NCBI RefSeq assembly: GCF_039544305.1 | Contig: NZ_BAABLK010000009.1 | Span: forward strand, 1 to 64,000 | Source: Paeniglutamicibacter antarcticus_C | Lineage (GTDB): Bacteria > Actinomycetota > Actinomycetes > Actinomycetales > Micrococcaceae | DNA length: 64,000 nt | Direction of reading: 5' to 3' | In this document: piece by piece, positions 17,096 through 26,098 of the stretch | How the letters are laid out: each line of letters begins with the position of its first letter | How positions within the stretch are numbered: the first letter of the stretch is position 1 | Notes under the pieces: generated by a model | What the model was told of the DNA's origin: nothing | Database searches by the model: none | What the model saw: the letters and a program-made list of their open reading frames with translations, nothing else | Made by a program: the position numbers and the translations under genes

Positions 17096-19138
17096 CTACC
17101 CTCCCGCGCCCTGACCTGGTGTCGGGGTTCCACCGGTGGCGGGTTCGGCATCGATGTCCTCGGCAGGGCCGGAGAACTGCGAGGTGTAGAGCCGATAGTA
17201 TGCCCCACGGGCCGCCAGCAGCACCTCGTGGCTGCCTTGTTCCACGATCCTTCCCTCTTCCATCACCAAGATGGTGTCCGCGTCGCGGATCGTGGAGAGC
17301 CGGTGGGCGATCACGAAGCTGGTCCGGTCGCTGCGCAATGCGGCCATCGCCTGTTGCACGAGCAACTCGGTGCGGGTGTCCACCGAGGAGGTGGCCTCAT
17401 CAAGGATCAGCAGCGACGGGTTGGCGATGAACGCACGCGCGATGGTGACCAGCTGCTTCTCCCCGGCGGAGATGTTCGTGCCTTCCTCGTCGATGACCGT
17501 CTCGTACCCGGCGGGCAACGCACGGACGAACCGGTCCACGAAGGTGGCCTTGGCTGCGTCGAGCACGTCCTCCTCGGTCGCATCGAGGCGCCCGTAGCGG
17601 ATATTCTCGGCGATAGTTCCGCCAAAGAGCCAGGCGTCCTGGAGCACCATGCCGACCTTGGAACGCAGGTCCGCCCTGGAAATGGTGGTGACATCGACCC
17701 CGTCGAGCAGGATCCGCCCGGAATCCAGCTCGTAGAAGCGCATCACCAGGTTCACCAGCGTGGTCTTCCCCGCCCCGGTGGGTCCGACGATGGCAACGGT
17801 GTGTCCCGGGTGCGCCTCGAAGGAAAGATCCGTGATCAGTGCCTTGTCATCCGAGTAGGAGAAGGTGACGTCCTGGAACTCGACGTGCCCGTCGGTGCAT
17901 GCCGGAAGCGATGTGCCCACGTCATCTTCGTCCTGTTCCTGCGCGTCCAGCAGCTCGAAGGTCCGCTCGGCGGACGCCACCCCGGACTGGAGCATGTTGG
18001 CCATCCCGGCCATCTGCCCCAACGGCGCGGTGAATTCGCGCGAATACTGGATGAAAGCGGTGGCATCGCCCAAGGACATCGCCCCGGAGGCGACGCGCAG
18101 GCCACCGAGAACCGCGATTCCGACGTAGGCCAGGTAGGAAACGAAGTTCATCACCGGGAAGATCGTCCCGGAGAGGAACTGGGCGCCGAAGGATGCCTTG
18201 TAGAGTTCCTCGTTCTTCGCCCGGAAACGCGTCAGCATGTCTTCTTCGCGGCCAAAGACCTTCATCAGCTCGTGCCCGGAGAAGGACTCCTCGACCTGGC
18301 CGTTCAGCGCACCGGTGTTCTTCCACTGCGCGGTGAACAGTCCCTGGGCGCGGGAGCCGATGACCCCGGCGGCCACGGCGGAAAGCGGCAGGGCGATCAA
18401 CGCGATCAGCGCCATCTGCCACGAGACGATGAACATCATGACCACTATGCCCACCACGGTGAGCAGGGCCTGGAGCAGCTGGCTGATCGCCTGCTGCAAG
18501 GCATTTTGGATATTGTCCACGTCGTTGGTGACGCGGCTGAGCAGATCCCCTCGCTGTCTGGTGTCGAAGTAGTTCAGCGGCAGCTTGTTCAGTTTGTCCT
18601 CCACGTCGCGGCGCAGCCGGTAGATGACCCGCATCACCAGACGGTTCAACAGCCAGCCCTGGATCCACATGAACACCGAGGAAACGAAGTACATGGCCAG
18701 CACGATCAGGATGTAACGGCTCAACAGCTCGAAATCGATGCCGGCGCCCGGGATGAGATCCATCCTGGAGAACATCTCGGCGGTGTCGTTCCGGCCCGAG
18801 GCACGCAAGTCCTCGATGACTTTCTCCACCGGCACGCCCGGTTGCATCTGGGACCCGATGGCACCGGAGAAGATCACGTCCATTGCCTTGCCAAGAATCT
18901 TCGGGGCGATGACGGCCAGCACCACGCCGGCGCCGACGAAGAGCAGGACGATGGACATGCCAAGCTTTTCGGGGGCCAGCAGGCCCACCAGTCGCTTGGC
19001 CGATGGCCAGAAGGCCTTCGCCTTGCGCACCGGAACGGCGTCGCCGAACGCATCGGAGGCCCCGGCGGTGTCGAACCCGTCGATTTCCTCGATCTCATCC
19101 ACGGCCGTTGTCGCGCCGTCGTTTCTACGGTTCGCCAT
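17096..19138 (-). CDS. ABC exporter subunit B (TMD-NBD half transporter, MdlB-like)
   Basis: The 680-residue half transporter has an N-terminal acidic tail, an ABC_membrane domain at about 70-375 and an ATPase domain from about 420. Walker A is GPTGAGKT and Walker B LLILDEATSS with the catalytic glutamate present. The switch histidine is intact in VIAHRLS. The signature is ISAGEKQL instead of LSGGQ, a degenerate form common in this subfamily. Its ATG directly follows the TAG of the partner subunit, so the two are translationally coupled and form a heterodimer. The substrate is unknown. Confidence 0.92.
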   Translation of the reverse strand: MANRRNDGATTAVDEIEEIDGFDTAGASDAFGDAVPVRKAKAFWPSAKRLVGLLAPEKLGMSIVLLFVGAGVVLAVIAPKILGKAMDVIFSGAIGSQMQPGVPVEKVIEDLRASGRNDTAEMFSRMDLIPGAGIDFELLSRYILIVLAMYFVSSVFMWIQGWLLNRLVMRVIYRLRRDVEDKLNKLPLNYFDTRQRGDLLSRVTNDVDNIQNALQQAISQLLQALLTVVGIVVMMFIVSWQMALIALIALPLSAVAAGVIGSRAQGLFTAQWKNTGALNGQVEESFSGHELMKVFGREEDMLTRFRAKNEELYKASFGAQFLSGTIFPVMNFVSYLAYVGIAVLGGLRVASGAMSLGDATAFIQYSREFTAPLGQMAGMANMLQSGVASAERTFELLDAQEQDEDDVGTSLPACTDGHVEFQDVTFSYSDDKALITDLSFEAHPGHTVAIVGPTGAGKTTLVNLVMRFYELDSGRILLDGVDVTTISRADLRSKVGMVLQDAWLFGGTIAENIRYGRLDATEEDVLDAAKATFVDRFVRALPAGYETVIDEEGTNISAGEKQLVTIARAFIANPSLLILDEATSSVDTRTELLVQQAMAALRSDRTSFVIAHRLSTIRDADTILVMEEGRIVEQGSHEVLLAARGAYYRLYTSQFSGPAEDIDAEPATGGTPTPGQGAGG

Positions 19139-20872
19139 CTAGGCCACCTCCTCCACTGCCAGCTGGGACGTCACGATTTCCTGGTAGGTCCGAGAGGATT
19201 CCAGGAGTTCATCGTGCGTTCCGCGATCCACGATCTCCCCGTGGTCAAGGACCAGGATCTGGTCGGCCCCGGTGATCGTTGAGACGCGTTGGGCGACGAT
19301 GATCACCGCGGCGTCCCTTGTCGACTCCTTCAATGCGGCGCGCAGACGAGCATCGGTGGCTACGTCCAGTGCGGAGAAGGAATCGTCGAAGAGGTAGATC
19401 TGCGGACGTGCGGCAAGCGCCCGTGCGATGCACAGGCGTTGGCGTTGCCCGCCCGAGACGTTGGTGCCGCCCTGGGAGATGTTTGAGTCCAGTGCCCCCT
19501 GCCGAGAGGCGACGAAGGATTCGGCCTGCGCGGTACGCAGCGCGTCCCAGAGTTCCGCCTCGGTCGCCGCATCTGCGCCGAAGCGCAGGTTGGTCGCGAT
19601 GGTTCCGGAGAACAGGTAGGGGCGCTGCGGGACAGTTCCCACCGCGCCGGAAAGCTGCGCGCGAGTCAGTTCGGTGACCGGGGCGCCACCGACCAGCACC
19701 TGGCCCTCGGTGGCGTCATAGAGCCGCGGAATCAGGTTCAGCAGGGTGGATTTTCCCGAACCGGTGGACCCGATGATCGCGGTCAGTTGGCCCCGATGGG
19801 CCGTGAAGGAGACGTCGTTGAGCACCGGGGACTCTGCCCCGGGGTAGCCGAAGCTCACGTTGCGGAACTCGACGGTCCCGGGCGCTGTCATCTCGGCCAC
19901 GCGCTCGTGCCGGTCGGTGAGGGTGGGTGACATGGTGGTGATCTCGTCGATGCGCTCGGCGCAGACGATCGCACGCGGAATCATCATCGCCATGAAGGTA
20001 CCCATCATCACGGCCATGAGGATCTGCAGCAGGTACTGCAGAAAGGCGGTCAGCGAGCCGACCTGCATGGCCCCGGTTTCCACGCGCTGTCCACCGAACC
20101 ACAGGACGGAGGCGGTGGCAAGGTGCAGGATCATGCCGATCAGCGGGAACATCAGCACGAACAGGTTCCCGACCTTCACGCCCACCCGGGTGAGCTTGGC
20201 GTTGACATCCTCGAAACGCTGGGTTTCGTGGGGTTCGCGCACGAAGGCACGCACCACGCGGATGCCGGTGATCTGCTCGCGCAGCACCCCGTTGATCGCG
20301 TCGATGCGCTCCTGCATCTTGCGGAAGAGCGGCATCAGCATGATGACCAGCACGCCAACCACCACCAGCAGCACGGGAACGGAGACCCATAGGAGCCAGG
20401 ACAGCCCGACGTCTTCGCGCAACGCCATGATGATGCCGCCGATGCACATAATGGGGGCGGAGACCATGAAGTTCAGGCTCATCAGCACCAGCATCTGCAC
20501 CTGCTGCACGTCGTTGGTGCCACGGGTGATCAGCGTCGCGGCACCGAACTTGTTCACGTCCTGCGCGGAGAATCCGGTGACCGAGTCAAAGACGGCATGG
20601 CGCAGGTCCCGGCCAATGGCCATGGCCGTCTTGGCCCCGAAGTAGACGGCGGCAATCGCGGTGAGTACCTGGATGAAGGCGACGATGAGCATGACCCCGC
20701 CGGTGCGCCAGATGTAGTCGGTGTCCCCCTTCACCACGCCGGTGTCAATGATTCGCGCGTTGAGGCTGGGCAGGAACAGCGTGGCGATCGTGGTGGCAAG
20801 CTGGAAGAAGAGCACGGCGGCGATCCACCACTTGTAGGGCTTGGCATGTCGCAATATGAGCTTTACGAGCAT
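19139..20872 (-). CDS. ABC exporter subunit A (TMD-NBD half transporter, MdlA-like)
   Basis: The 577-residue partner has an ABC_membrane domain at about 15-300 and an ATPase domain from about 340. Walker A is GSTGSGKS and the signature VSGGQRQRL is canonical. Walker B reads IYLFDDSFSALD, with aspartate in place of the catalytic glutamate. The switch-loop histidine is glutamine (VAQRVS). One ATP site of the dimer is therefore non-hydrolytic, as in TM287/288-type exporters. I chose ATG 20872, preceded by AGGATAGAGAAG. An ATG at 20887 is possible, but longer starts are not supported. Confidence 0.92.
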   Translation of the reverse strand: MLVKLILRHAKPYKWWIAAVLFFQLATTIATLFLPSLNARIIDTGVVKGDTDYIWRTGGVMLIVAFIQVLTAIAAVYFGAKTAMAIGRDLRHAVFDSVTGFSAQDVNKFGAATLITRGTNDVQQVQMLVLMSLNFMVSAPIMCIGGIIMALREDVGLSWLLWVSVPVLLVVVGVLVIMLMPLFRKMQERIDAINGVLREQITGIRVVRAFVREPHETQRFEDVNAKLTRVGVKVGNLFVLMFPLIGMILHLATASVLWFGGQRVETGAMQVGSLTAFLQYLLQILMAVMMGTFMAMMIPRAIVCAERIDEITTMSPTLTDRHERVAEMTAPGTVEFRNVSFGYPGAESPVLNDVSFTAHRGQLTAIIGSTGSGKSTLLNLIPRLYDATEGQVLVGGAPVTELTRAQLSGAVGTVPQRPYLFSGTIATNLRFGADAATEAELWDALRTAQAESFVASRQGALDSNISQGGTNVSGGQRQRLCIARALAARPQIYLFDDSFSALDVATDARLRAALKESTRDAAVIIVAQRVSTITGADQILVLDHGEIVDRGTHDELLESSRTYQEIVTSQLAVEEVA

Positions 20873-21115
20873 CTTCTCTATCCTCATGGGGAGGGGCATT
20901 GTGTCCCGGGGCCGGCGATGGTGTGTTGGTCCTTGTGGCCGGCAACCGCGCACTTGCCTACCGGGCATTCGAAACCCTACACGCGTTCACCCGCGGTTTG
21001 ACGACCGGTCAGGCTTGCATTTGTCTTTCGTAGGCACCTGCCCCCCCACGGCAGGGAACGGGCCGGCGAAGGCAGGCGGGTGGCGCATTCGGGGCTTTCG
21101 GCCGCCTTCACCCTC

Positions 21116-21144
21116 TTGTTGATCCACCTCACAACCCATAAGAT
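21116..21144 (+). promoter_or_regulatory. Candidate sigma-70 promoter of the peroxiredoxin gene
   Basis: TTGTTG (21116-21121) and TAAGAT (21139-21144) are spaced 17 bases, 41 bases ahead of the chosen start. The leader after the -10 is AT-rich (about 21145-21165), unusual in this DNA. The rest of the 313-base gap between the divergent ABC and peroxiredoxin genes holds no gene. Confidence 0.4.
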
Positions 21145-21185
21145 GAAAAAGAATTATCATTATGTGGAAAAGAATGGAGTCTCTT

Positions 21186-21662
21186 ATGTCTGACCTTTCA
21201 ACACCGCTGGCCGTTGGCGAGCAAGCACCGCAATTCACCTTGGCCGATGCCCGGGGACAACAGGTTTCGTTGAGCGACTACGCCGGCAAGAACGTCGTGG
21301 TGTATTTCTACCCCAAGGCGGCAACGCCTGGATGCACCACCGAGGCGTGCGACTTCCGCGACAACCTGAACTCGCTGCGCTCCGCCGGCTACGAGGTCGT
21401 GGGCATCTCCCCCGACGAGGGCGAAGCGCTGGTTTCCTTCACCGAAGCCGAGTCGCTGAACTTCCCGCTGCTCTCGGATCCCGACTTCGCCGTGGCCACC
21501 GCCTACGGCTCGTTCGGCGAGAAGGAATTCAACGGCAAGAAATTCAATGGCACGCTGCGCAGCACGGTCGTGGTTGACGGCGAAGGGCGCGTCACCCACG
21601 CCGAATACAACGTTGCAGCCGATGGCCACGTGTCCCGGTTGCGCGAGCAGCTCGGCGCCTAG
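21186..21662 (+). CDS. bcp: Thioredoxin-dependent peroxiredoxin (BCP/PrxQ type)
   Basis: The 158-residue cytosolic enzyme reduces hydrogen peroxide and organic peroxides at the expense of thioredoxin. The active site TPGCTTEACDFRD gives the peroxidatic C50 and a resolving C55, the CxxxxC spacing of the Q-type class. The start at ATG 21186 has GGAG six bases upstream; an ATG at 21174 is the alternative. Its TAG touches the stop of the convergent membrane-protein gene with no base between. Confidence 0.92.
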   Translation: MSDLSTPLAVGEQAPQFTLADARGQQVSLSDYAGKNVVVYFYPKAATPGCTTEACDFRDNLNSLRSAGYEVVGISPDEGEALVSFTEAESLNFPLLSDPDFAVATAYGSFGEKEFNGKKFNGTLRSTVVVDGEGRVTHAEYNVAADGHVSRLREQLGA

Positions 21663-22283
21663 CTAAAGCAGTTCAGGGATGTCCGCAGAGTGGACCGGAG
21701 CAATCGGCTCCGGTTCCGCGGGCAAACCGAAATGTGCGGCCAAATGAGCCAACTCCCGGCATTCCGCGGAATTCCACGTTTCGATTGCCCGCACCCTCCT
21801 ATCGGGAAGCGTGATCCAAAGCTGCTCCCGCGTCCTTTCATCGGCCGCATCGTCCCATGAAACATAGCGCAAGGCTCCCGGGGCACGCGGAACCACATGG
21901 CAGTCCCCGCTGGTGCGCTCAAGGACCAGACCCCCGGCGAAGACATGGCCGAGCAGGATCCCGCTGAAACCCTGGCGGCGCGCGAACAGCAGCCGGTAGA
22001 CGCAGACGCCCAGGAACCCCAGCCCCAACGCACTTAGCGCCACTCCGCCAAATACGATTCCCAGCACTTCGGGGCGTGCCCTGAGCAGAAAAGCGATGCT
22101 GGCGGTGGCCACGATCAGCCCGATGACCAGCCCCACGACGTTGTTCAACAGCATCTTGCGGTCTTCCTCGCGCTCCAGCTGGACCGTATAACGCCAGTCT
22201 CCCAGGTTTGCGGCTTCGCCGCGTTCCGTCGCCCGCACGGTGGCTTCCCACCCAACGCCCGCCATGGTGCTCACGACGGGCAT
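21663..22283 (-). CDS. Membrane protein of unknown function, two helices
   Basis: The protein is about 206 residues from ATG 22283 or 200 from ATG 22265, and neither start has a strong ribosome binding site. Two adjacent hydrophobic helices (NVVGLVIGLIVATASIAFLL, VFGGVALSALGLGFLGVCVY) are followed by a cytosolic domain of about 110 residues with tryptophans and an acidic end. The layout resembles PH-domain-like membrane proteins, but I cannot confirm that. The frame stays open upstream to 22544 across two inverted repeats, a proline-rich stretch I treat as non-coding. Confidence 0.65.
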   Translation of the reverse strand: MPVVSTMAGVGWEATVRATERGEAANLGDWRYTVQLEREEDRKMLLNNVVGLVIGLIVATASIAFLLRARPEVLGIVFGGVALSALGLGFLGVCVYRLLFARRQGFSGILLGHVFAGGLVLERTSGDCHVVPRAPGALRYVSWDDAADERTREQLWITLPDRRVRAIETWNSAECRELAHLAAHFGLPAEPEPIAPVHSADIPELL

Positions 22284-22299
22284 CCACGAGGCCGCATGG

Positions 22300-22319
22300 C
22301 CACGGGCGCACGCCCGTGG
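22300..22319. repeat. Perfect inverted repeat, 9-bp arms
   Basis: CCACGGGCG and CGCCCGTGG flank CA, 17 bases upstream of the membrane-protein start. It could be an operator for that gene. Confidence 0.5.
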
Positions 22320-22474
22320 TTGTCGGTATTGAAATGGGTGAGGGGGATGTATTCGGCGCACCGTTGGTACCTCATGCTGCGAGATTAGCAGAGCCAGCGA
22401 CGAAAGCAACGGTGGGATCCGACTGCCTCCTTGCACCGCCCGGGGGCCCGCAGCCGGACCGGGTGGCGGCCACA

Positions 22475-22510
22475 CCACCCCATCGGGCAGCCGGCTGCCC
22501 GATGGGGTGG
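22475..22510. repeat. Perfect 36-bp palindrome
   Basis: Bases 22475-22492 are the exact reverse complement of 22493-22510. The left arm is CCACCCCATCGGGCAGCC, with no spacer between arms. It lies in non-coding DNA between aspA and the next minus-strand gene, about 85 bases beyond the aspA terminator hairpin. No T-tract follows on either strand. It could be a second terminator, a cruciform or a protein site. Confidence 0.75.
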
Positions 22511-22595
22511 GACATCGTGCGGCTAGCGGGGGTTCGCCGACCATGAAGGGGTGTTCGGCATACCCGGCACGGGGCCGGTCAACCGCAGCAGCCGG

Positions 22596-22632
22596 GGACC
22601 CGGGCGGCGCGCGAATGGCGCCGCCCGGGTCC
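22596..22632 (-). terminator. Terminator hairpin of the asparagine/aspartate operon
   Basis: A perfect 15-bp stem (GGACCCGGGCGGCGC with its complement) closes a 7-base loop, starting 14 bases after the aspA stop. No T-tract follows. Confidence 0.6.
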
Positions 22633-22646
22633 GGTGCATGGGGGGG

Positions 22647-24080
22647 CTACTCGCTAAGGTTGGCCAGGCGCTCGGGACGCAACAACTCGTTGAGCTGTTC
22701 CGAGCTCAGCAGCCCGTGTTCGAGGACCAGTTCCGCCACCCCGCGCCCGGTGGTGAGCGCTTCCATGGCTATTTGCGTCGATGCGGCATAGCCCAGCTGC
22801 AGTGTCAGCGCGGTGACCAGCCCGATGGAGTCCTCCACCTGGCGGCGCAGCTTGTCCTCGTGGGCGGTGATCCCGATGACGCACTTGTCGGCAAGCGTGA
22901 TGCAGGCCGCCTGGAGGTGGCGCATTGACTTGGTGAGGCTATGCGCGATGATCGGTTCGAAGGCGTTGAGTTGGAGCTGCCCGCTCTCGGCGGCCATCGT
23001 GACGGTGACGTCGTTGCCGATGACCTCGTAGGCAACCTGGTTCACGACCTCGGGGATCACCGGATTGACCTTGCCGGGCATGATCGAGGACCCCGACTGC
23101 ACCGCTGGAAGGTTGATCTCGCCCAAGCCGGCACGCGGGCCGGAGGAAAGCAGTCGCAGGTCGTTGCAGATCTTTGAGAGCTTGACGGCCACGCGCTTGA
23201 GCACGCCGGAGAGGTGCACGAAGGCACCGACGTCCGAGGTGGCCTCGATCAGGTCGAAGGCGGTTACCAGCGGCAGACCGGAGATGTGCGCCAAATGGCT
23301 GCAGGCCAGCGAGGCGTACCCGACGGGGGCGTTGAGGCCCGTGCCGATGGCCGTCGCGCCGAGGTTGATTTCGTGGATGAGCAGGGAGGACTCGGCCAGC
23401 CGGGCACGATCTTCGCCCAGTGTGACGGCGTAGGAGTTGAATTCCTGGCCCAGGGTCATCGGCACGGCGTCCTGCAGCTGCGTACGGCCCATCTTGACCA
23501 CGGTGCGGAACTCCACGGCCTTGGCCGCAAAAGCCCTTCCAAGGTGCTCCATCGTACCAACCAGCGAGGTGGCTGCGAAGATTGTGGCGACACGGACCGC
23601 CGTGGGGTACACGTCGTTGGTCGATTGGCTCAGGTTCACGTGGTCGTTGGGGTGCAGGAACTGATACTCGCCCTTGGCGTGGCCCATGAGCTCCAGCGCC
23701 CGGTTGGCGATGACCTCGTTGGCGTTCATGTTCGAGGAGGTTCCAGCCCCGCCTTGGATCACATCGACGATGAACTGGTCATGGAGCCGGCCGCCGATGA
23801 TCTCCTGGCAGGCGGCGCTGATGGCAGAGGCGCGGGGGGCATCAAGCAAGCCAAGTTCGCGGTTGGCGCGGGCCGCTGCCTGCTTGACCATCGCCAACGC
23901 CACGACCAGGTGCGTGTTCGAGGACAGCAGCTGCCCGGTGATCGGGAAGTTCTCCACCGCCCGCAGGGTGTGTACGCCCCAATATGCGTCAACGGGAATA
24001 TCACGATCGCCAATCAGGTCGTGTTCGCTGCGTACCAATGATGGTGCCGGGGCCAGCAAGGTGGCGATGGATTCGGACAT
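22647..24080 (-). CDS. aspA: Aspartate ammonia-lyase (aspartase)
   Basis: The 477-residue enzyme converts L-aspartate to fumarate and ammonia. The fumarase/aspartase signature GSSIMPGKVNP is intact and provides the catalytic serine loop. GGAGTSSNMNANEV and NDHVNLSQSTNDVYPTA are aspartase-type substrate-binding blocks that separate it from fumarase and argininosuccinate lyase. It is last in the FadR - asparaginase - aspA unit, 92 bases after the asparaginase. The set turns asparagine into fumarate and two ammonia molecules. Confidence 0.93.
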   Translation of the reverse strand: MSESIATLLAPAPSLVRSEHDLIGDRDIPVDAYWGVHTLRAVENFPITGQLLSSNTHLVVALAMVKQAAARANRELGLLDAPRASAISAACQEIIGGRLHDQFIVDVIQGGAGTSSNMNANEVIANRALELMGHAKGEYQFLHPNDHVNLSQSTNDVYPTAVRVATIFAATSLVGTMEHLGRAFAAKAVEFRTVVKMGRTQLQDAVPMTLGQEFNSYAVTLGEDRARLAESSLLIHEINLGATAIGTGLNAPVGYASLACSHLAHISGLPLVTAFDLIEATSDVGAFVHLSGVLKRVAVKLSKICNDLRLLSSGPRAGLGEINLPAVQSGSSIMPGKVNPVIPEVVNQVAYEVIGNDVTVTMAAESGQLQLNAFEPIIAHSLTKSMRHLQAACITLADKCVIGITAHEDKLRRQVEDSIGLVTALTLQLGYAASTQIAMEALTTGRGVAELVLEHGLLSSEQLNELLRPERLANLSE

Positions 24081-24172
24081 GTTTCTCCTCGGGGAATGTG
24101 TGCTTCAAGCGGGTTTGTCGGGCGCGGCCAAGTGCGGCATCGGCGCTGGTTGGGTATGAACGGTGAGTGGTT

Positions 24173-25138
24173 TTATCCCAACGGGATCCCGGAGAGGGTG
24201 CCCACCGGATGGCCACCGCCAAGAACCGGGAGATTGTTGAATTCCTGCAAGCTCCTTGCATCCACACCCAGTGCCAGTAATGCGGGGACGGCGGAGGGCA
24301 TGCGCGCCCTGTCCCCGCCATCGGAAACCTTGAGTGCTACGGCGGATCCATCGGACAGCGCAATGACCTGGATCCCCTCGAAACCGTCCTTGGCCAGCAG
24401 CCCGGGCACCGCACGCATGAGGCCGGTGACATCTCGCCCGGAACCGGCGACCAGTTCAGGATAGGCACGCATGGCAGCGGCGACCCGGTGTTCGGGACTG
24501 CCTGCCGGGGCGGTGACCATCACCTGGAAGGACCTGGCCATGCCGGGAAGGGAGAGCGCAAAGACCTCCGTGCCGCATCCGTCGGTGCTGGTGGTGGTGA
24601 TCGGCTCGCCGGTCAGCTCGGTGACGACCTCGCGGATCAGCGTGGGCAACGGGTGCTCGTGTTGAAGATAGGTTTCCAGCGGCCAGTCGTTGAGCACGCA
24701 CGCGGCAAGCATGGCCGCATGCTTTCCCGAGCAGTTTTGGGCCAGCCGGGACGGTTTTTTGCCCTCCCGGATCCATGCCTCACGTTCGTTGGGCCCGTAG
24801 GGCAGATCAGTCGAATTGCGCAGCGCCGAAGGTTCAAGGCCCGACTCGGCGAGGATCTTGGCGGCCAGGTCCTGGTGTGCACGGGCCCCGGAGTGGCTGG
24901 CGGATGCCAGGGCGAGTTGATCGGCCGGCAGATCGAGCCCGGCACGCACCAGTGCCACGGCGAAGAGTGGCTTCAGTGCCGACCGCGGATATATGAGGGC
25001 TTCGGGCTCCCCGCGGCCAAGGACGGTTTCGCCGTTCGTGCCCAGAGCCACGAGGGAACCGAAGTGGACGCTTTCGACCATTTCCCCGCGGGTTTGCACA
25101 GCGAGCGGTGAATGGGCGGGGAAGTTCTCCGGTTTCAT
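24173..25138 (-). CDS. L-asparaginase, Rhizobium AnsA-type (asparaginase II family)
   Basis: The 321-residue cytosolic enzyme should hydrolyse L-asparagine to L-aspartate and ammonia. It belongs to the serine-dependent class seen in Rhizobium etli AnsA rather than the threonine-dependent bacterial type I/II enzymes. Family blocks are SPLAVQTRGEMVESVH at the start, PRSALKPLFA, HSGARAHQ, NCSGKHAAMLA and TSTDGCGTEVFALSL. Its ATGA overlaps the stop of the regulator gene by four bases, so the two are coupled. Aspartase downstream takes the product. Confidence 0.9.
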   Translation of the reverse strand: MKPENFPAHSPLAVQTRGEMVESVHFGSLVALGTNGETVLGRGEPEALIYPRSALKPLFAVALVRAGLDLPADQLALASASHSGARAHQDLAAKILAESGLEPSALRNSTDLPYGPNEREAWIREGKKPSRLAQNCSGKHAAMLAACVLNDWPLETYLQHEHPLPTLIREVVTELTGEPITTTSTDGCGTEVFALSLPGMARSFQVMVTAPAGSPEHRVAAAMRAYPELVAGSGRDVTGLMRAVPGLLAKDGFEGIQVIALSDGSAVALKVSDGGDRARMPSAVPALLALGVDARSLQEFNNLPVLGGGHPVGTLSGIPLG

Positions 25139-25842
25139 GCTTTTTCGGCTCCAAGGATCAGGGTCAGTGCTTCGTCGACGGCTTCAAGGTGCTTGGCCAT
25201 GGCGCGGCCCGCCGCGGCGCCGTCGCCGGCTTCAATGGCCGCAAGGATCGCGCGGTGCTCCTGGTGTGAGGGGTTTTGCCGGCCGGTGATCAGGTTGATG
25301 GTCTCGGACTGGTTGACCATGGCTCCGCGAATGTCGTTAACCACCTGCTCAAAAACCTCGTTGCCACTGGAGCGGGCAATCGTGGCGTGGAATGCCGCAT
25401 CAAGCCTGACCCAAGCTTCGTGGTCGTTCTCGGTTTCCATTTCCTCGACGATGCCGTTCAGTTCCTTGCGCTGCGAGGCGCTGGCGCGGGTTGCAGCGAA
25501 CTGGGCAGCGGGGACCTCGATGTGCGGGCGTGCCTCCATCAGGCTGCGGGCCGAAAACGAGCCAAGGACCAGGTCGCTGCTGGGGCGGGCGGAGATCACG
25601 AAGGTGCCCTTGCCGGTCTGGGTTTGCGTGAGCCCGAGCGCCGCGCAGGAGCGCAGTGCCTCGCGTATGACCGAACGGCTGACGGCATATTGGGCCGAAA
25701 GCACCGCTTCGGAACCGAGTTTGCTGCCCACGGATGGTTCCCCGGACTCGATTGCCTTGCGCAGGGAGGTAAAGACCGCCTCCGCGGCGCTCATTCTCAC
25801 GATCGGCAACGACCCGGTTATTCGGCTGTCTGACAGGTTCAC
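25135..25842 (-). CDS. FadR-subfamily GntR transcriptional regulator
   Basis: The 235-residue regulator has an N-terminal winged helix (LGSEAVLSAQYAVSRSVIREALRSCAALGLTQ, about 40-80) and an all-helical FCD ligand domain. That domain has metal-ligand positions in FHATIARSSGN and in HQEHRAILAAIEAGDGAAAGRAMAKHL. The start at GTG 25842 follows GGAG by nine bases. The longer reading adds an improbable basic leader. It overlaps the asparaginase start and probably controls that operon, with asparagine, aspartate or a dicarboxylate as plausible ligand. Confidence 0.87.
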   Translation of the reverse strand: MNLSDSRITGSLPIVRMSAAEAVFTSLRKAIESGEPSVGSKLGSEAVLSAQYAVSRSVIREALRSCAALGLTQTQTGKGTFVISARPSSDLVLGSFSARSLMEARPHIEVPAAQFAATRASASQRKELNGIVEEMETENDHEAWVRLDAAFHATIARSSGNEVFEQVVNDIRGAMVNQSETINLITGRQNPSHQEHRAILAAIEAGDGAAAGRAMAKHLEAVDEALTLILGAEKA

Positions 25843-26026
25843 GTTTCGATGCTCCCACCGCGGGCGAAACGGTGTCAAACCAGAGCGCCCGGCCAAACAA
25901 TCGAACCGGCGTCCCCTGCACCCCGATCCCCCGTCGCGGCGCCCCAGGGCAGGGGTCGCGGGGGGCGCTGGGGTCGCGATGCACCCACGGCACGGGAAAA
26001 GTTGCTAAGGATCACACGACAGATAG

Positions 26027-26069
26027 TTGCGTAAAGACAACCAATTCCATATAGTTGATATCAATCAAC
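26027..26069 (+). promoter_or_regulatory. Promoter and MarR-type operator of the drug-efflux operon
   Basis: TTGCGT (26027-26032) and TATAGT (26050-26055) are spaced 17 bases. The palindrome TTGATATCAA (26055-26064) starts on the last base of the -10, and a wider dyad GTTGAT-ATCA-ATCAAC covers 26054-26069. This position over the transcription start suits repression by the MarR protein encoded second in the operon. Confidence 0.65.
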
Positions 26070-26098
26070 CACTTATATTCTGTTTTGGAGTTCAGCTT

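Noticed and set aside
17039..19282. Very long plus-strand open frame opposite the ABC exporter
   Set aside because: Antisense frames stay open in high-GC genes. The minus strand encodes clear ABC motifs and the plus frame has none and no ribosome binding site. The same holds for the long frames opposite gcl, allB, glxR/hyi, malate synthase and the ATP-grasp gene.
21141..21175. Fur- or Zur-like box before the peroxiredoxin
   Set aside because: The AT-rich GAATTATCATTATG recalls such boxes, but the match to any actinobacterial consensus is too weak to claim.
22284..22544. Upstream extension of the two-helix membrane protein
   Set aside because: The frame is open but proline-rich, spans two inverted repeats and has no start signal.
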